A stretch of DNA of 64,000 bases from Shewanella mangrovi (GTDB taxonomy: Bacteria > Pseudomonadota > Gammaproteobacteria > Enterobacterales > Shewanellaceae): contig NZ_JPEO01000018.1 of assembly GCF_000753795.1 (NCBI RefSeq), positions 1 to 64,000 of the forward strand, in the 5' to 3' direction. Positions 18,302 to 27,854 of this stretch are shown here, piece by piece. A program made the position numbers and the translations under genes. The notes below the pieces were generated by a model. It did not search any database. It saw only the letters and a program-made list of their open reading frames with translations, and was not told where the DNA came from. Positions within the stretch are counted from its first letter, which is position 1. The number at the start of each line of letters is the position of its first letter.

Positions 18302-18868
18302 ATGAGACTGTTGTTTGCCTTGCTGACCATCACCGCGCTATTGACTGGTTGCGCCGCTAATTCTCCAAAAACTCTGGTACTTAGTCCCGAAATTCCGCCA
18401 GCCACGGCGCAAACCTCATCGCTGATTTCGTTAGCACTTAAAAGTAAAGATATGCGCAGCATTAGCTATGTAGTGCGCTTTATGGACGATGACAAAGTGG
18501 AGCGCTTAGTCAATCCTGCTGAGTCACCGCGCATTACACTTGAACGCCTGTTTAATCAGGCATTAGCCAACGCAGGTTACCAAATTGACCCCGCCAGTAG
18601 CCGCGATTTCGAAATTGTTGTCGATCAAGTGGTAACCGACGTGGATGAGTCAATGTTGGGATTTGAAGCAAATACCCATTTGATGATGACGGTCAATGCC
18701 AGCAATCAAAATCGAACCTTTACTAAACGCTACTCCGCGACTAGCCGTTTGAAAGGCCCGTTTAAAGCGGATTTTGCCAGCTTAGAATTGGACATCAACA
18801 AGTTAATCACTCAACTGAGTGGCCAAATCGTGAACGATCCTGAACTGAATCAATTTTTACAGCAATAA
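18302..18868 (+). CDS. YajG family lipoprotein
   Basis: A 188-residue probable outer-membrane lipoprotein. The signal peptide ends in the lipobox LLTGC, with the acylated cysteine at 17. The mature part resembles E. coli YajG: TLVLSPEIPPATA near the N terminus, a segment on the gene's oxidative-looking periplasmic fold, and a C-terminal amphipathic helix region (LELDINKLITQLSGQIVND). Its role is unknown. In E. coli yajG lies beside ampG, and here ampG follows after ppiA and one unknown gene, which supports the assignment. Confidence 0.85.
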   Translation: MRLLFALLTITALLTGCAANSPKTLVLSPEIPPATAQTSSLISLALKSKDMRSISYVVRFMDDDKVERLVNPAESPRITLERLFNQALANAGYQIDPASSRDFEIVVDQVVTDVDESMLGFEANTHLMMTVNASNQNRTFTKRYSATSRLKGPFKADFASLELDINKLITQLSGQIVNDPELNQFLQQ

Positions 18869-18911
18869 CAAGGAGACACTGCCGGCACATCACGGTAGTC
18901 AACGGAATAAT

Positions 18912-19499
18912 ATGAGTAAGTGGTTATTTGCAATCTGTTTTTCTTTAGTCAGTCAGCTAGCCGTTGCTGCGGTCGATATTCAAAAAGACAACCTCTATCC
19001 GGTGGTCGAAATGGATACCAGCATGGGCAAAATTGTGATGGAGCTAGATCGTACCCGCGCGCCCATTACCGTCGATAATTTTCTGACCTATGTGGTAAAA
19101 GGCGAGTACGACAACACCATTTTCCATCGCGTCATCGCCGACTTTGTGGTGCAAGGTGGCGGACTCGATCCAAACTACAAAGAACGCCCAGAAGGTAAAC
19201 CGATCTTCAACGAATCAGGAAACGGCTTATCAAATGAAACCGGCACCATCGCGATGGCAAGAGAGAACGATCCGCACTCTGCTATTCGCCAGTTCTATTT
19301 CAACGTTGCCGATAATAAGAAGTTAGACCCGTCGTCAAGACGCTGGGGCTATGCGGTATTTGGTGAAGTGACCGAAGGCATGGATGTATTGCAAAAAATG
19401 TCACAGGTGCCTACCGGAGAAAACTCAGAATTGCACTGGCAAGATGTCCCATTGACACCGATTATTTTGAAAAAAGCGACTTTGCTCCCAAGAAAATAA
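18912..19499 (+). CDS. ppiA: Periplasmic peptidyl-prolyl cis-trans isomerase (cyclophilin)
   Basis: A cyclophilin-type isomerase that speeds proline isomerisation during folding of exported proteins. The 195-residue product has a signal peptide (about 1-20, ending VAAVD) and the bacterial cyclophilin core: TVDNFLTYV, then FHRVIADFVVQGGG, the NESGNGLSNETGTIAMAR region and FYFNVADNKKLD. This is the short form seen in PpiA and PpiB; the signal peptide points to PpiA. It lies 43 bases after the yajG-like gene on the same strand and may be cotranscribed. Confidence 0.92.
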   Translation: MSKWLFAICFSLVSQLAVAAVDIQKDNLYPVVEMDTSMGKIVMELDRTRAPITVDNFLTYVVKGEYDNTIFHRVIADFVVQGGGLDPNYKERPEGKPIFNESGNGLSNETGTIAMARENDPHSAIRQFYFNVADNKKLDPSSRRWGYAVFGEVTEGMDVLQKMSQVPTGENSELHWQDVPLTPIILKKATLLPRK

Positions 19500-19560
19500 A
19501 CTTAGCGAGCGAATAAGCAAGAGCTGGTTATACTCAGCTTAGTCAACAGGGAACGATAAG

Positions 19561-19914
19561 ATGAACGCCGAAGAATTCATCCAAACTAAAGCACCGCAAC
19601 TGGCCTTTTTTGGCCACAGTTTTTTCAGAGGCCAATTGCCTTTAGCAGAACTGGAACACTACATTTGGCAGACGCTGGAAGAGTGGCAACAGTACGCTTT
19701 TGCGGGCGACGCCCACACCGAACAAGAATCCATTTTTTGGTTTCTCATGCATGAACTGCATCGTTGGCCAGAGCCAGTACTACGCGGTAATCGTTATCTG
19801 TCGAGCAAGCTCATTGAATGCTGTGACTATCTTTCGGGACAAGGCTATTTCCCCGAAAATTGTATCGGCATCCGCCCAGCCATCAATATTCAGTCCAAAG
19901 GCTCAGCCGCCTGA
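19561..19914 (+). CDS. Hypothetical small acidic protein
   Basis: A 117-residue protein I do not recognise. No signal peptide or membrane helix is visible. It is rich in aromatic residues (FFGHSFFRG, HYIWQTLEEWQQYAF, FWFLMHELHRWP). It ends with a looser segment containing two cysteines (ECCDYL) and one more (PENCIG). The ATG has AGGGA upstream. It lies between ppiA and ampG on the same strand and reads as a real gene by its start signal and position. No function is proposed. Confidence 0.7.
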   Translation: MNAEEFIQTKAPQLAFFGHSFFRGQLPLAELEHYIWQTLEEWQQYAFAGDAHTEQESIFWFLMHELHRWPEPVLRGNRYLSSKLIECCDYLSGQGYFPENCIGIRPAINIQSKGSAA

Positions 19915-19996
19915 GACCTATGGCTGCTAGTAGCGCTTGTGTTCCGACGCAGCGCTACTTACTCTAACAATCTCTATTTTAAGATGTAACTTGCCC

Positions 19997-21400
19997 ATGC
20001 CCGTTGTTGACAGCATCAAAAATACTCTCGGCGTCTATGCCCACAAACGCGTGCTACTGATGCTGCTGTTTGGTTTTTCCTCTGGTCTGCCGTTGATGTT
20101 GGTATTTTCTACGCTGTCATTTTGGTTGCGTGAGGCTGGCGTTGATCGCGCCGCAATTGGCTATTTTAGTTGGGTGGCTCTGATGTACGCCTTCAAATGG
20201 GCGTGGGCTCCATTGGTGGATCGATTAAAGTTGCCATTGCTAAGTCGTCTTATGGGGCGGCGTCGCAGTTGGATGCTGCTATCACAAGTGGTGTTGATAG
20301 GTGCCATTATCGGTATGGCGAGCAGCGATCCAACTCAAGATTTACATCATTTGGCGGTCTGTGCGCTATTAGTCGCGTTTAGCTCTGCCACCCAAGATAT
20401 TGTGATTGATGCCTATCGCATTGAATCAGCCCCCGAAGGCATGCAAGCGGCACTCGCCGCAGCGGCGCAAGTTGGCTATCGCAGCGCGATGATCATCGCC
20501 ACTGCCGGGGCGTTAACCGTGGCAGCGTGGATATCTCCGAATCCCGAGGCATATGATCTTCACAGTTGGCAAGTTGCCTATTGGGCGATGGCCGGTCTGA
20601 TGGGCATTGGGCTGGTTACCACCCTGTTTGCACGCGAACCTCAAGTTGACACCCGTTCAGCAACGGCGGCTGAAATGGCGCTGCGTAATGAGTTATCGAC
20701 TCGCTTTCCTAAGCCTTTCGCTTCCATTTTGGCCTGGCTACATGCGGCGGTAGCGATGCCGTTTATCGACTTCTTCAAGCGCTTTGGCAAGCATGCCATT
20801 ATCATTTTGCTGCTGATTTCCTGTTATCGCATTTCCGATATCGTGATGGGCATTATGGCCAACGTGTTCTACGTCGATATGGGATTTTCTAAAGAGGAGA
20901 TTGCGACGCTCAGTAAAGTATTTGGCCTGATCATGACCTTGGTCGGCTCAGGTGCTGGCGGGATTATGATTGCGCGTCATGGCACCATGAAAATCCTCTA
21001 CCTCGGCGCATTTCTAGTGGCGACGACCAATCTCTTGTTCGCCTTACAGGCCTATGTTGGATATAACGTGCCACTGCTGACGCTGGCGATTTCCATCGAT
21101 AACTTTAGTGGTGGCGTTGCGACGGCGGCGTTTATCGCCTATCTGTCCAGTCTCACCAGCACCGGCTACAGTGCCACTCAGTACGCCTTACTATCGTCAA
21201 TTATGCTACTGTTCCCGAAATTTATTGCGGGCTTTTCCGGCGAATGGGTTAATGCCTTTGGTTATGTGAACTTCTTTATCAGCGCCAGCATTATTGGGCT
21301 GCCGGTCTTGCTGTTGGTGAAACTCGCCAGCCGCGCCCAAGCATTACACACGGCAGAGCTCACCGACGCGGCAACAAAGCCAAGCGATGCCAATGATTAA
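19997..21400 (+). CDS. ampG: Anhydromuropeptide permease AmpG
   Basis: AmpG is a major-facilitator-family permease that brings GlcNAc-anhydroMurNAc peptides into the cytoplasm for peptidoglycan recycling, which also feeds AmpC induction in species that have it. The 467-residue product has about 12-14 hydrophobic segments and the family signatures FGFSSGLPLMLVFSTLSFWL near the N terminus and SSATQDIVIDAYRIE in the middle. I start at the ATG at 19997 (MPVVDSIKNTLG). The frame extends to 19937, but without a plausible start. Own terminator downstream. Confidence 0.94.
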   Translation: MPVVDSIKNTLGVYAHKRVLLMLLFGFSSGLPLMLVFSTLSFWLREAGVDRAAIGYFSWVALMYAFKWAWAPLVDRLKLPLLSRLMGRRRSWMLLSQVVLIGAIIGMASSDPTQDLHHLAVCALLVAFSSATQDIVIDAYRIESAPEGMQAALAAAAQVGYRSAMIIATAGALTVAAWISPNPEAYDLHSWQVAYWAMAGLMGIGLVTTLFAREPQVDTRSATAAEMALRNELSTRFPKPFASILAWLHAAVAMPFIDFFKRFGKHAIIILLLISCYRISDIVMGIMANVFYVDMGFSKEEIATLSKVFGLIMTLVGSGAGGIMIARHGTMKILYLGAFLVATTNLLFALQAYVGYNVPLLTLAISIDNFSGGVATAAFIAYLSSLTSTGYSATQYALLSSIMLLFPKFIAGFSGEWVNAFGYVNFFISASIIGLPVLLLVKLASRAQALHTAELTDAATKPSDAND

Positions 21401-21424
21401 GCTCTGAGCTCAAGATTAGGTCAT

Positions 21425-21452
21425 AAAAAAGCTGCCAATCGGCAGCTTTTTT
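21425..21452. terminator. Bidirectional Rho-independent terminator
   Basis: Stem GCTGCC/GGCAGC with loop AATC is bordered by A6 and T6, which extend the pairing. It lies between convergent ampG and yajQ. Confidence 0.9.
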
Positions 21453-21478
21453 CTTTTTACTTAATGCCCCCAAGGGCA

Positions 21479-21964
21479 TCAATCACGGAAGTTGTTAAAT
21501 TGAAACGCTTGGTCCATATCGGCGTTACGCACCAGCGACATCACCGCTTGTAAGTCATCGCGCTTCTTCCCCGTCACTCGCAACGAATCGCCCTGGATCT
21601 GCGCTTGCACTTTCACCTTGCTGTCCTTGATCATTTTCACCAGCTTTTTAGCTGTATCCGCTTCAATTCCCTGCTTAAATCTTACTTTTTGCGCGAAGGT
21701 TTTGCCGGTGTGCACAATTTTGTCGTCGAGCTCCATGGCTTTAGGATCAACATTTCGTTTGCTCAACTGGCCACGCAGAATGTCGACCATCTGCTTACAT
21801 TGGAAATCAGATTCAGCAGCGAGGGTGACCACTAAATCTTTGTACTCAACTGAAAACTCTTTACCGCGAAAATCAAAGCGAGTGTCCAGTTCACGCTTGC
21901 TGTTATCCACTGCATTACGCAGTTCCACCGCATCGACTTCCGACACAATATCAAATGATGGCAT
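21479..21964 (-). CDS. yajQ: YajQ family nucleotide-binding protein
   Basis: A small cytoplasmic protein of the YajQ/DUF520 family; some members bind cyclic di-GMP or other nucleotides. The 161-residue product starts [20 protein letters not shown] and ends FQFNNFRD, both typical, with the core [13 protein letters not shown] and the [16 protein letters not shown] segment before the C terminus. AGGACAGG lies just upstream of the ATG. Length is normal for the family (about 160). Confidence 0.95.
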   Translation of the reverse strand: MPSFDIVSEVDAVELRNAVDNSKRELDTRFDFRGKEFSVEYKDLVVTLAAESDFQCKQMVDILRGQLSKRNVDPKAMELDDKIVHTGKTFAQKVRFKQGIEADTAKKLVKMIKDSKVKVQAQIQGDSLRVTGKKRDDLQAVMSLVRNADMDQAFQFNNFRD

Positions 21965-22108
21965 GAGTGCCTGTCCTAAATTCTGTGAAATCCTGCAAGA
22001 GATTTTACCCCAACTTGACCCATTGCTGAACTCGATAAAGTTTACGGATGACAGCTTTCTAAGGTTTGCCTATTATGTGGATTCAACCAATAACAACTAG
22101 ATTTTATC

Positions 22109-22471
22109 TTGATTAATAAGCCCCTACTGTTCAAATTTACCTTTCTGTTGGCTGTCATAGTGGTGAGCTATTTGGTTTTTTCCAAACCCAGCTATCCGCA
22201 AAATATTCCCGGCATGGATAAGGTTGGCCACGTCGGCAGCTTCTTTGGTCTTACCTTACTGGCCTATTTTGCCTTCAGACCACGTTGGTACTTAGTGTTT
22301 ATTGCCACAGCATGCTACGGCGCGCTAATCGAGGTGGTACAGTCTTATTTGCCCTATCGCAGCGCCGATTACCATGATTTTATTGCCGATATGTGCGGCG
22401 TAGTGTTGTTCTATCTGCTACTGTTCCTGTCACGCTTATGCTACAAAACATGGAACCGTTCATCGCGATGA
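22109..22471 (+). CDS. VanZ family membrane protein
   Basis: A 120-residue membrane protein with about four hydrophobic segments and the VanZ-like pattern DKVGHVGSFFGLTLLAYFAF and the later YRSADYHDFIADMCGVVLFYL. VanZ-like proteins are widespread; outside glycopeptide resistance loci their role is unknown, and nothing here suggests resistance. The only start in frame that keeps the first helix is the TTG at 22109; no clear ribosome binding site precedes it. Its stop overlaps the panE start as ATGA, so the two are coupled. Confidence 0.8.
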   Translation: MINKPLLFKFTFLLAVIVVSYLVFSKPSYPQNIPGMDKVGHVGSFFGLTLLAYFAFRPRWYLVFIATACYGALIEVVQSYLPYRSADYHDFIADMCGVVLFYLLLFLSRLCYKTWNRSSR

Positions 22472-23364
22472 AAATTGCCATTCTCGGTGCTGGCGCAATT
22501 GGTCAACTGCTAGCCCATCAACTTGCCACAGCCGGTAGCAAACCCGTATTGTTGGTTAAGGCTAACCAAGTCGAGGTCGACACGCCGTTTGTCATAGAGC
22601 AACAAGATGGCCGCAAATTGCGACATTTTGAAAGTTATTGTGTGACTGACGCGCAATTGCCTGAAGTGGAACTGGTGATCGTGACACTGAAAGCCTACCA
22701 AGTCACAGCGGCGCTGATGGCATGGTTACCTAAATTGCCGAAACAGTGTCATATTTTGCTGCTGCATAATGGCATTGGCACTCACCTTGAATTGGCATCA
22801 AGATTAGCGCACCATGGCTTATCGCTGGGCACTACCAGCCAAGCCGCATTAAAAATTACGCCACATACCATCAAACAAACGGGCACTGGCATTACCCAAT
22901 TTGGTCATTATTGTGGCACGCCCATCTCTGACGAACTGCAGCAGTTGCTATTAACGGCTATTCCTGACAGCTGCCAAGTGGAGCATATTCTGACCGCGTT
23001 ATGGCACAAACTGGCCATTAATGCGGTAATCAATCCGCTCACAGCGATTGAGGATATCCCTAATGGCGCCTTAGCCGCGGAGAAATACCAATACACCATC
23101 AGCGCGATCTTGGCGGAGTTAATGCAGGTCGCCGAATTAGAAGGTATCGAGTTGGATGGACAGTTTATCGCAGGGCGCGTTAAACAAGTCATTGAGTTGA
23201 CCGCTGATAACTATTCCTCCATGCACCAAGATGTTGCCTTTCAACGCCCTACTGAAATCGACTATATCAATGGTTATCTGGTCAAACGCGCTCAAGCTCA
23301 CGGCATTCAGTTATTTCACAACCAACAACTGTGGCAGCAAATTCAGCAGTTGAGTCAGCACTAA
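22468..23364 (+). CDS. panE: 2-dehydropantoate 2-reductase
   Basis: Ketopantoate reductase converts 2-dehydropantoate to pantoate with NADPH, a step of pantothenate and coenzyme A synthesis. The 298-residue product has the N-terminal Rossmann motif KIAILGAGAIGQLLA, the active-site helix containing K and N (LWHKLAINAVINPLTAIE) and the C-terminal helical domain with the SSMHQDV signature. The start at 22468 is the ATG of an ATGA overlap with the VanZ gene; the frame extends further into that gene but without family similarity. Confidence 0.92.
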   Translation: MKIAILGAGAIGQLLAHQLATAGSKPVLLVKANQVEVDTPFVIEQQDGRKLRHFESYCVTDAQLPEVELVIVTLKAYQVTAALMAWLPKLPKQCHILLLHNGIGTHLELASRLAHHGLSLGTTSQAALKITPHTIKQTGTGITQFGHYCGTPISDELQQLLLTAIPDSCQVEHILTALWHKLAINAVINPLTAIEDIPNGALAAEKYQYTISAILAELMQVAELEGIELDGQFIAGRVKQVIELTADNYSSMHQDVAFQRPTEIDYINGYLVKRAQAHGIQLFHNQQLWQQIQQLSQH

Positions 23365-23378
23365 CCTGCTGATTTTAC

Positions 23379-24251
23379 TTAATTCCACAGTACTAGAATC
23401 GCCGCTAATGCAATCAGCACCAAGCCACTCATATCTTTGACTTTCACAGGTTGTTTGAGCCAGAAGAAAGATATCAGCATCATAAAGAAGACTTCGACCT
23501 GCCCCAGCGTTTTCACATAAGGCACGGCGGTTAACGACATCGCACTAAACCAGCCAAACGAGCCAAGAAAACTGCTGACACTGGTGGCTACCGTAAGTTT
23601 TGGTCGCTGCCACAGCGCCTGTAACGTCGGCTTATCTTTCAGCCACAACCATGTAAGCAGTATGATTGTCTGTATCGTAATCACTAATGCCAACACCCAG
23701 GCGGCGCGATGCGGGAATGGTAACGCAAGATTAAGGCTCGCCTCACGCACCCACAAAGACGTTAACGCAAAACTGGCTCCACTGGCTAAGCCGATCACAA
23801 TTGTTCGCCAAGACAAGCTGCGTAGCGCACTGCCAGCGCTCAATAGAAATACTGCGAACGTTCCCAGTAACACGCCTAACCACCCTAACGCCGTCAGCGT
23901 AGTACCGAAAAACATTACCCCTAAAATTGCCGCCACTAAGGCTTCACTTTTCGCCAGCCCGGCGCCAACTGCAAAATTTTTCAGTTTAAAAAGCTGCACC
24001 ATAAGCGCAGTCGCCACTATCTGCATGATGGCGGCACCGAGGATAAACAATCCCCCCTTGCCCCACAGCTGCGGTAACGCCGCGGGTTGCCAGAGGTAAA
24101 GCGCACCAAGATAGAGCCAAGCTAACGGGCCTGCATACAGAAATCGCGCTAAGGTCACACCAGCGGTTTTGACATCACGACTCAACTGACTTTGAAAGGC
24201 GTTACGCCATGCCTGCATAAATGCAGCGAACAGGGTAAAGAAAATCCACAT
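23379..24251 (-). CDS. EamA/DMT superfamily membrane transporter
   Basis: A 290-residue protein with about ten hydrophobic segments in two homologous halves, typical of drug/metabolite-transporter family permeases. The first helix begins MWIFFTLFAAFMQAWRNAFQ, and a short N-terminal polar loop with SQLSRDVKTAG follows. The substrate is unknown. I start at the ATG at 24251; the open frame continues to 24311 across the hairpin that follows kdsA, so the longer form is unlikely. Convergent with panE, 14 bases away, with no obvious terminator between them. Confidence 0.85.
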   Translation of the reverse strand: MWIFFTLFAAFMQAWRNAFQSQLSRDVKTAGVTLARFLYAGPLAWLYLGALYLWQPAALPQLWGKGGLFILGAAIMQIVATALMVQLFKLKNFAVGAGLAKSEALVAAILGVMFFGTTLTALGWLGVLLGTFAVFLLSAGSALRSLSWRTIVIGLASGASFALTSLWVREASLNLALPFPHRAAWVLALVITIQTIILLTWLWLKDKPTLQALWQRPKLTVATSVSSFLGSFGWFSAMSLTAVPYVKTLGQVEVFFMMLISFFWLKQPVKVKDMSGLVLIALAAILVLWN

Positions 24252-24272
24252 GAATTGGCTTCCACAAACAAC

Positions 24273-24297
24273 AACGCTCGGCGAAAAACCGAGCGTT
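24273..24297 (-). terminator. Probable terminator downstream of kdsA
   Basis: A perfect 9-bp stem AACGCTCGG/CCGAGCGTT with a 7-base loop lies 37 bases past the kdsA stop. The following minus-strand sequence GTTGTTTG is only moderately T-rich, so termination may be partial and read into the EamA gene. Confidence 0.65.
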
Positions 24298-24333
24298 GCA
24301 GCATAACACACGCACTTACGAGTGCGGTCGTTA

Positions 24334-25191
<858 letters not shown>

Positions 25192-25239
25192 TCATCATGC
25201 CGCCAGCGCAGCATTGTATTTGAAACATGTTAACTGAAA

Positions 25240-26484
25240 TTAGTTACCGACGACCTGCAGAAGTTGGCCACAGAGCCACGCCATATAAGTCCCCACGGCA
25301 TAACCAAATACCGCCAGCAATACACCGACTGGCGCCAGTGCTGGGTGGAATGCTGCCGCGACGACTGGTGCAGATGCCGCGCCGCCAACGTTAGCTTGGC
25401 TGCCGACTGCCATATAAAACAGCGGCGCGCGAATAAGTTTAGCCACCAGTAACATCAAGCCCGCATGGACAATCATCCACATAATGCCAAGGAAGAAATA
25501 CTCTGGCGTTTCCAAAATCTTGGTGACATCCATATGCAGGCCAATGGTCGCCACCAGAATATACAGATACGCCGAACCCACTTTCGAGGCGCCCGCCGCT
25601 TCTAAATGACGCGCCGGCGTAAATGACATCACCAAGCCTATGGTCGTCACAATCACCACCAGCCAGAAGAATGATGAGGTCAGGCTATATTTTTCGGTCC
25701 ACGGATAGTGCTCTGTGAAGAAGGGTGCCAGCCAGTCAGCACAGAAATGGGCGATACCAGTCACGCCAAAACCGACGGCGACAATCAACATCAGATCGCG
25801 CAGGCTCGGAATACGCGCATTTTCAGCGTGGTACTTTTCCACTTTGTGGCGCAGGCTATCAATCGCCGAGGTATCGGCGCCAGTGGCAGTATCAATCTTC
25901 TTGGCGTTCGAGGCCAAAAACAGCAGCACCGCCATCCAGATATTGGCCACAATCACATCCACGGTCACCATCACCGAGAAGATATCGCCACCGACTTCAT
26001 AGACTTCTTTCATTGCCGCTTGGTTGGCACCGCCACCAATCCAGCTGCCCGCCAGCGTGGTCATGCCGCGCCATACCGCATCAGGGCCGTGGTTGCCGGT
26101 CATGCTTGGGTCAATCGCTGACATGATCAGCAGCGCAATCGGCCCACCAATCACAATGCCAACCGTCCCGGTTAAAAACATCGCCAGCGCTTTCGGGCCA
26201 AGACTCAAAATCGCTTTCAGATCGACACTTAAAATCAGCAGCACCAAACACGCCGGCAGCAGATAACGCGACGCCACAAAATACAGTTTTGAGGCGTGAC
26301 CATCGACAATGCCAAAGGTGTTTAACAATGAAGGAATGAAGTAACACAGCAGCAGCGCCGGAATAAAGCGATAGAACTTTTGCCAGAATGGATGGCTACT
26401 GCTGTTGGTGTAGAAAACAAATCCTAATATGGCGGCCAGCAAGCCCAGCGCCGTAGCGTCGTTGGTAACCAGAGCGGTCGTCAT
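25240..26484 (-). CDS. DUF819 family membrane protein
   Basis: A 414-residue integral membrane protein of the DUF819 (YjcL-like) family, with about ten to twelve hydrophobic segments. Family sequences include the glycine-rich stretch GSWIGGGANQAAMKEVYEVG and, near the C terminus, GSQANVGGAASAPVVAAAFHP. The architecture suggests a transporter, but no substrate is known to me. It sits inside the otherwise E. coli-like hemA-kdsA cluster. The ATG at 26484 has no strong nearby ribosome binding site (GGGAGA is about 15 bases away). Confidence 0.87.
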   Translation of the reverse strand: MTTALVTNDATALGLLAAILGFVFYTNSSSHPFWQKFYRFIPALLLCYFIPSLLNTFGIVDGHASKLYFVASRYLLPACLVLLILSVDLKAILSLGPKALAMFLTGTVGIVIGGPIALLIMSAIDPSMTGNHGPDAVWRGMTTLAGSWIGGGANQAAMKEVYEVGGDIFSVMVTVDVIVANIWMAVLLFLASNAKKIDTATGADTSAIDSLRHKVEKYHAENARIPSLRDLMLIVAVGFGVTGIAHFCADWLAPFFTEHYPWTEKYSLTSSFFWLVVIVTTIGLVMSFTPARHLEAAGASKVGSAYLYILVATIGLHMDVTKILETPEYFFLGIMWMIVHAGLMLLVAKLIRAPLFYMAVGSQANVGGAASAPVVAAAFHPALAPVGVLLAVFGYAVGTYMAWLCGQLLQVVGN

Positions 26485-26531
26485 AAATAAGGGGTCTCCC
26501 TGAAGTTATGCCCTATGTTGTGTTACGTGTA

Positions 26532-27323
26532 TCAATGGAACGTTTGCGACTCTTCTCCAAGCTCGCGCAGCTGCATTTTGACCAGTTCCACCATAGGGTC
26601 GTGCGGATTATTATCGATAAAAAATTGTAAGTCGGCGGTCGCGACTTGGATGGCACCGAGTTGGTGCGCGATAAATGCCCGTTCACGATGTAGGTTAAGT
26701 TCGTCTGGATACCAGTCCAGCATTAAATTACAGCACTCGAGAGCGGCTTCAAACTCATGTGCCAATACGCAAGCGGCTTTCAATTCACTCATCATACGCA
26801 TCAAAATGAGTTTATTGCAGCCGGGCTTGAGATAACGCGCTTTAAAAGGTGCGGCATTACCTAGCTCACCTTTTACCAAGGCATGCAAATCGTGACGCGT
26901 CAGAAAACGGCCAGTAAGCGGATCGATATAACGAAACTCCCCCGCCAGCGAACAGGCAATGACGGTAGTGCCTGGTAATAACAACAGCTCCATGTGCAGA
27001 TCGAGCTGCCGCGCCAGCAACATCAGCGCAGTGGCTAAGGTGGTGGAGTTACCCCGACGCTGCATAAAACACATGCCTAAGTCAGCCGCCGCAATTGAGA
27101 AATACTGCTCATCAGCTTGAAAGCCACGTTCTTCATAAAAGAAGCGCAACAGCGCTTGTAAGCGTTGCGCTTCATCAGCCAGATAATGACTTAACACCGC
27201 ACCGGATAACTCAAACCATGCCCACTGAGCCTGCTTCACCGAGTTAAATCCCAGGTGCTCAACCAGCTCAAATGCGCTATCTGGCAAGGTCAACGACTTG
27301 TCATTAAAGGAAAATTTTTGCAT
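26532..27323 (-). CDS. sirB1: SirB1 family protein (transglutaminase-like/TPR)
   Basis: SirB1 (YchA) proteins combine a transglutaminase-like N-terminal domain with a TPR-like C-terminal part; their role is unclear. The 263-residue product has the sequence MCFMQRRGNSTTLATALMLLARQL, where most relatives read GxCxxRxGxP-like motifs, and the helical C terminus CVLAHEFEAALECCNLMLDWYPDELNLHRERA. I start at ATG 27323, directly after the sirB2 stop; a GTG codon precedes it. It lies between sirB2 and the DUF819 gene, as in E. coli ychQ-ychA. Confidence 0.9.
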   Translation of the reverse strand: MQKFSFNDKSLTLPDSAFELVEHLGFNSVKQAQWAWFELSGAVLSHYLADEAQRLQALLRFFYEERGFQADEQYFSIAAADLGMCFMQRRGNSTTLATALMLLARQLDLHMELLLLPGTTVIACSLAGEFRYIDPLTGRFLTRHDLHALVKGELGNAAPFKARYLKPGCNKLILMRMMSELKAACVLAHEFEAALECCNLMLDWYPDELNLHRERAFIAHQLGAIQVATADLQFFIDNNPHDPMVELVKMQLRELGEESQTFH

Positions 27324-27326
27324 CAC

Positions 27327-27719
27327 TTAGAAAAATACCACTCGTTTAAGAACTGCTAACTTCGCTGCAAATACCAACCAGCCCAGCGCACCAACAAAGG
27401 CAAAAATACGGAACATGGTGCCGCGGTTAGCTTTCATCGCAAGCGCCGCTAGCAGAATATATGCAATCACTGCCACCAGCTTTTCCGTCAACCAACCGTC
27501 AACGAAAGGATATTGGCTGATGATAATGCTCAGCGAAATACCGGATAACAACAGCAGCGTATCAACGGCATGTGGCAAAATGCGTAACCATTTCTTTTGC
27601 AGTAACGCCGAGCCCTTAAGCTTCATGCCAAAACGCGCAATAAATAACATCACACTTAAGCCAATCATCATTAGGTGAAAATGCTTAACTGCGGTGTAAA
27701 CCGTATACATATTATCCAT
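27327..27719 (-). CDS. sirB2: SirB2 family membrane protein
   Basis: A 130-residue inner-membrane protein of the SirB2 (YchQ) family. It has four hydrophobic segments and the family sequences VKHFHLMMIGLSVMLFIARF and LRILPHAVDTLLLLSGISL. Its molecular role is unknown. It lies in the conserved hemA-prfA-prmC-sirB2-sirB1 order; the sirB1 start is four bases from its stop. A 135-base gap separates it from prmC. Confidence 0.92.
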   Translation of the reverse strand: MDNMYTVYTAVKHFHLMMIGLSVMLFIARFGMKLKGSALLQKKWLRILPHAVDTLLLLSGISLSIIISQYPFVDGWLTEKLVAVIAYILLAALAMKANRGTMFRIFAFVGALGWLVFAAKLAVLKRVVFF

Positions 27720-27854
27720 GAAATTTCGCCGTTTTGATCAAAGGCGACAGTGTAACCTATGGCAGCGTGGCTCTCCAACCGGATAGCGAAGAAGCACGGC
27801 GCCATAGTTATGAAGTGGGGATAAAAGCAGCAACTTTCAAGCTGATGTGTGGTG

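Noticed and set aside
22109..22471. VanZ protein as a glycopeptide-resistance gene
   Set aside because: No van genes nearby and VanZ-like proteins are common in gammaproteobacteria without that role.
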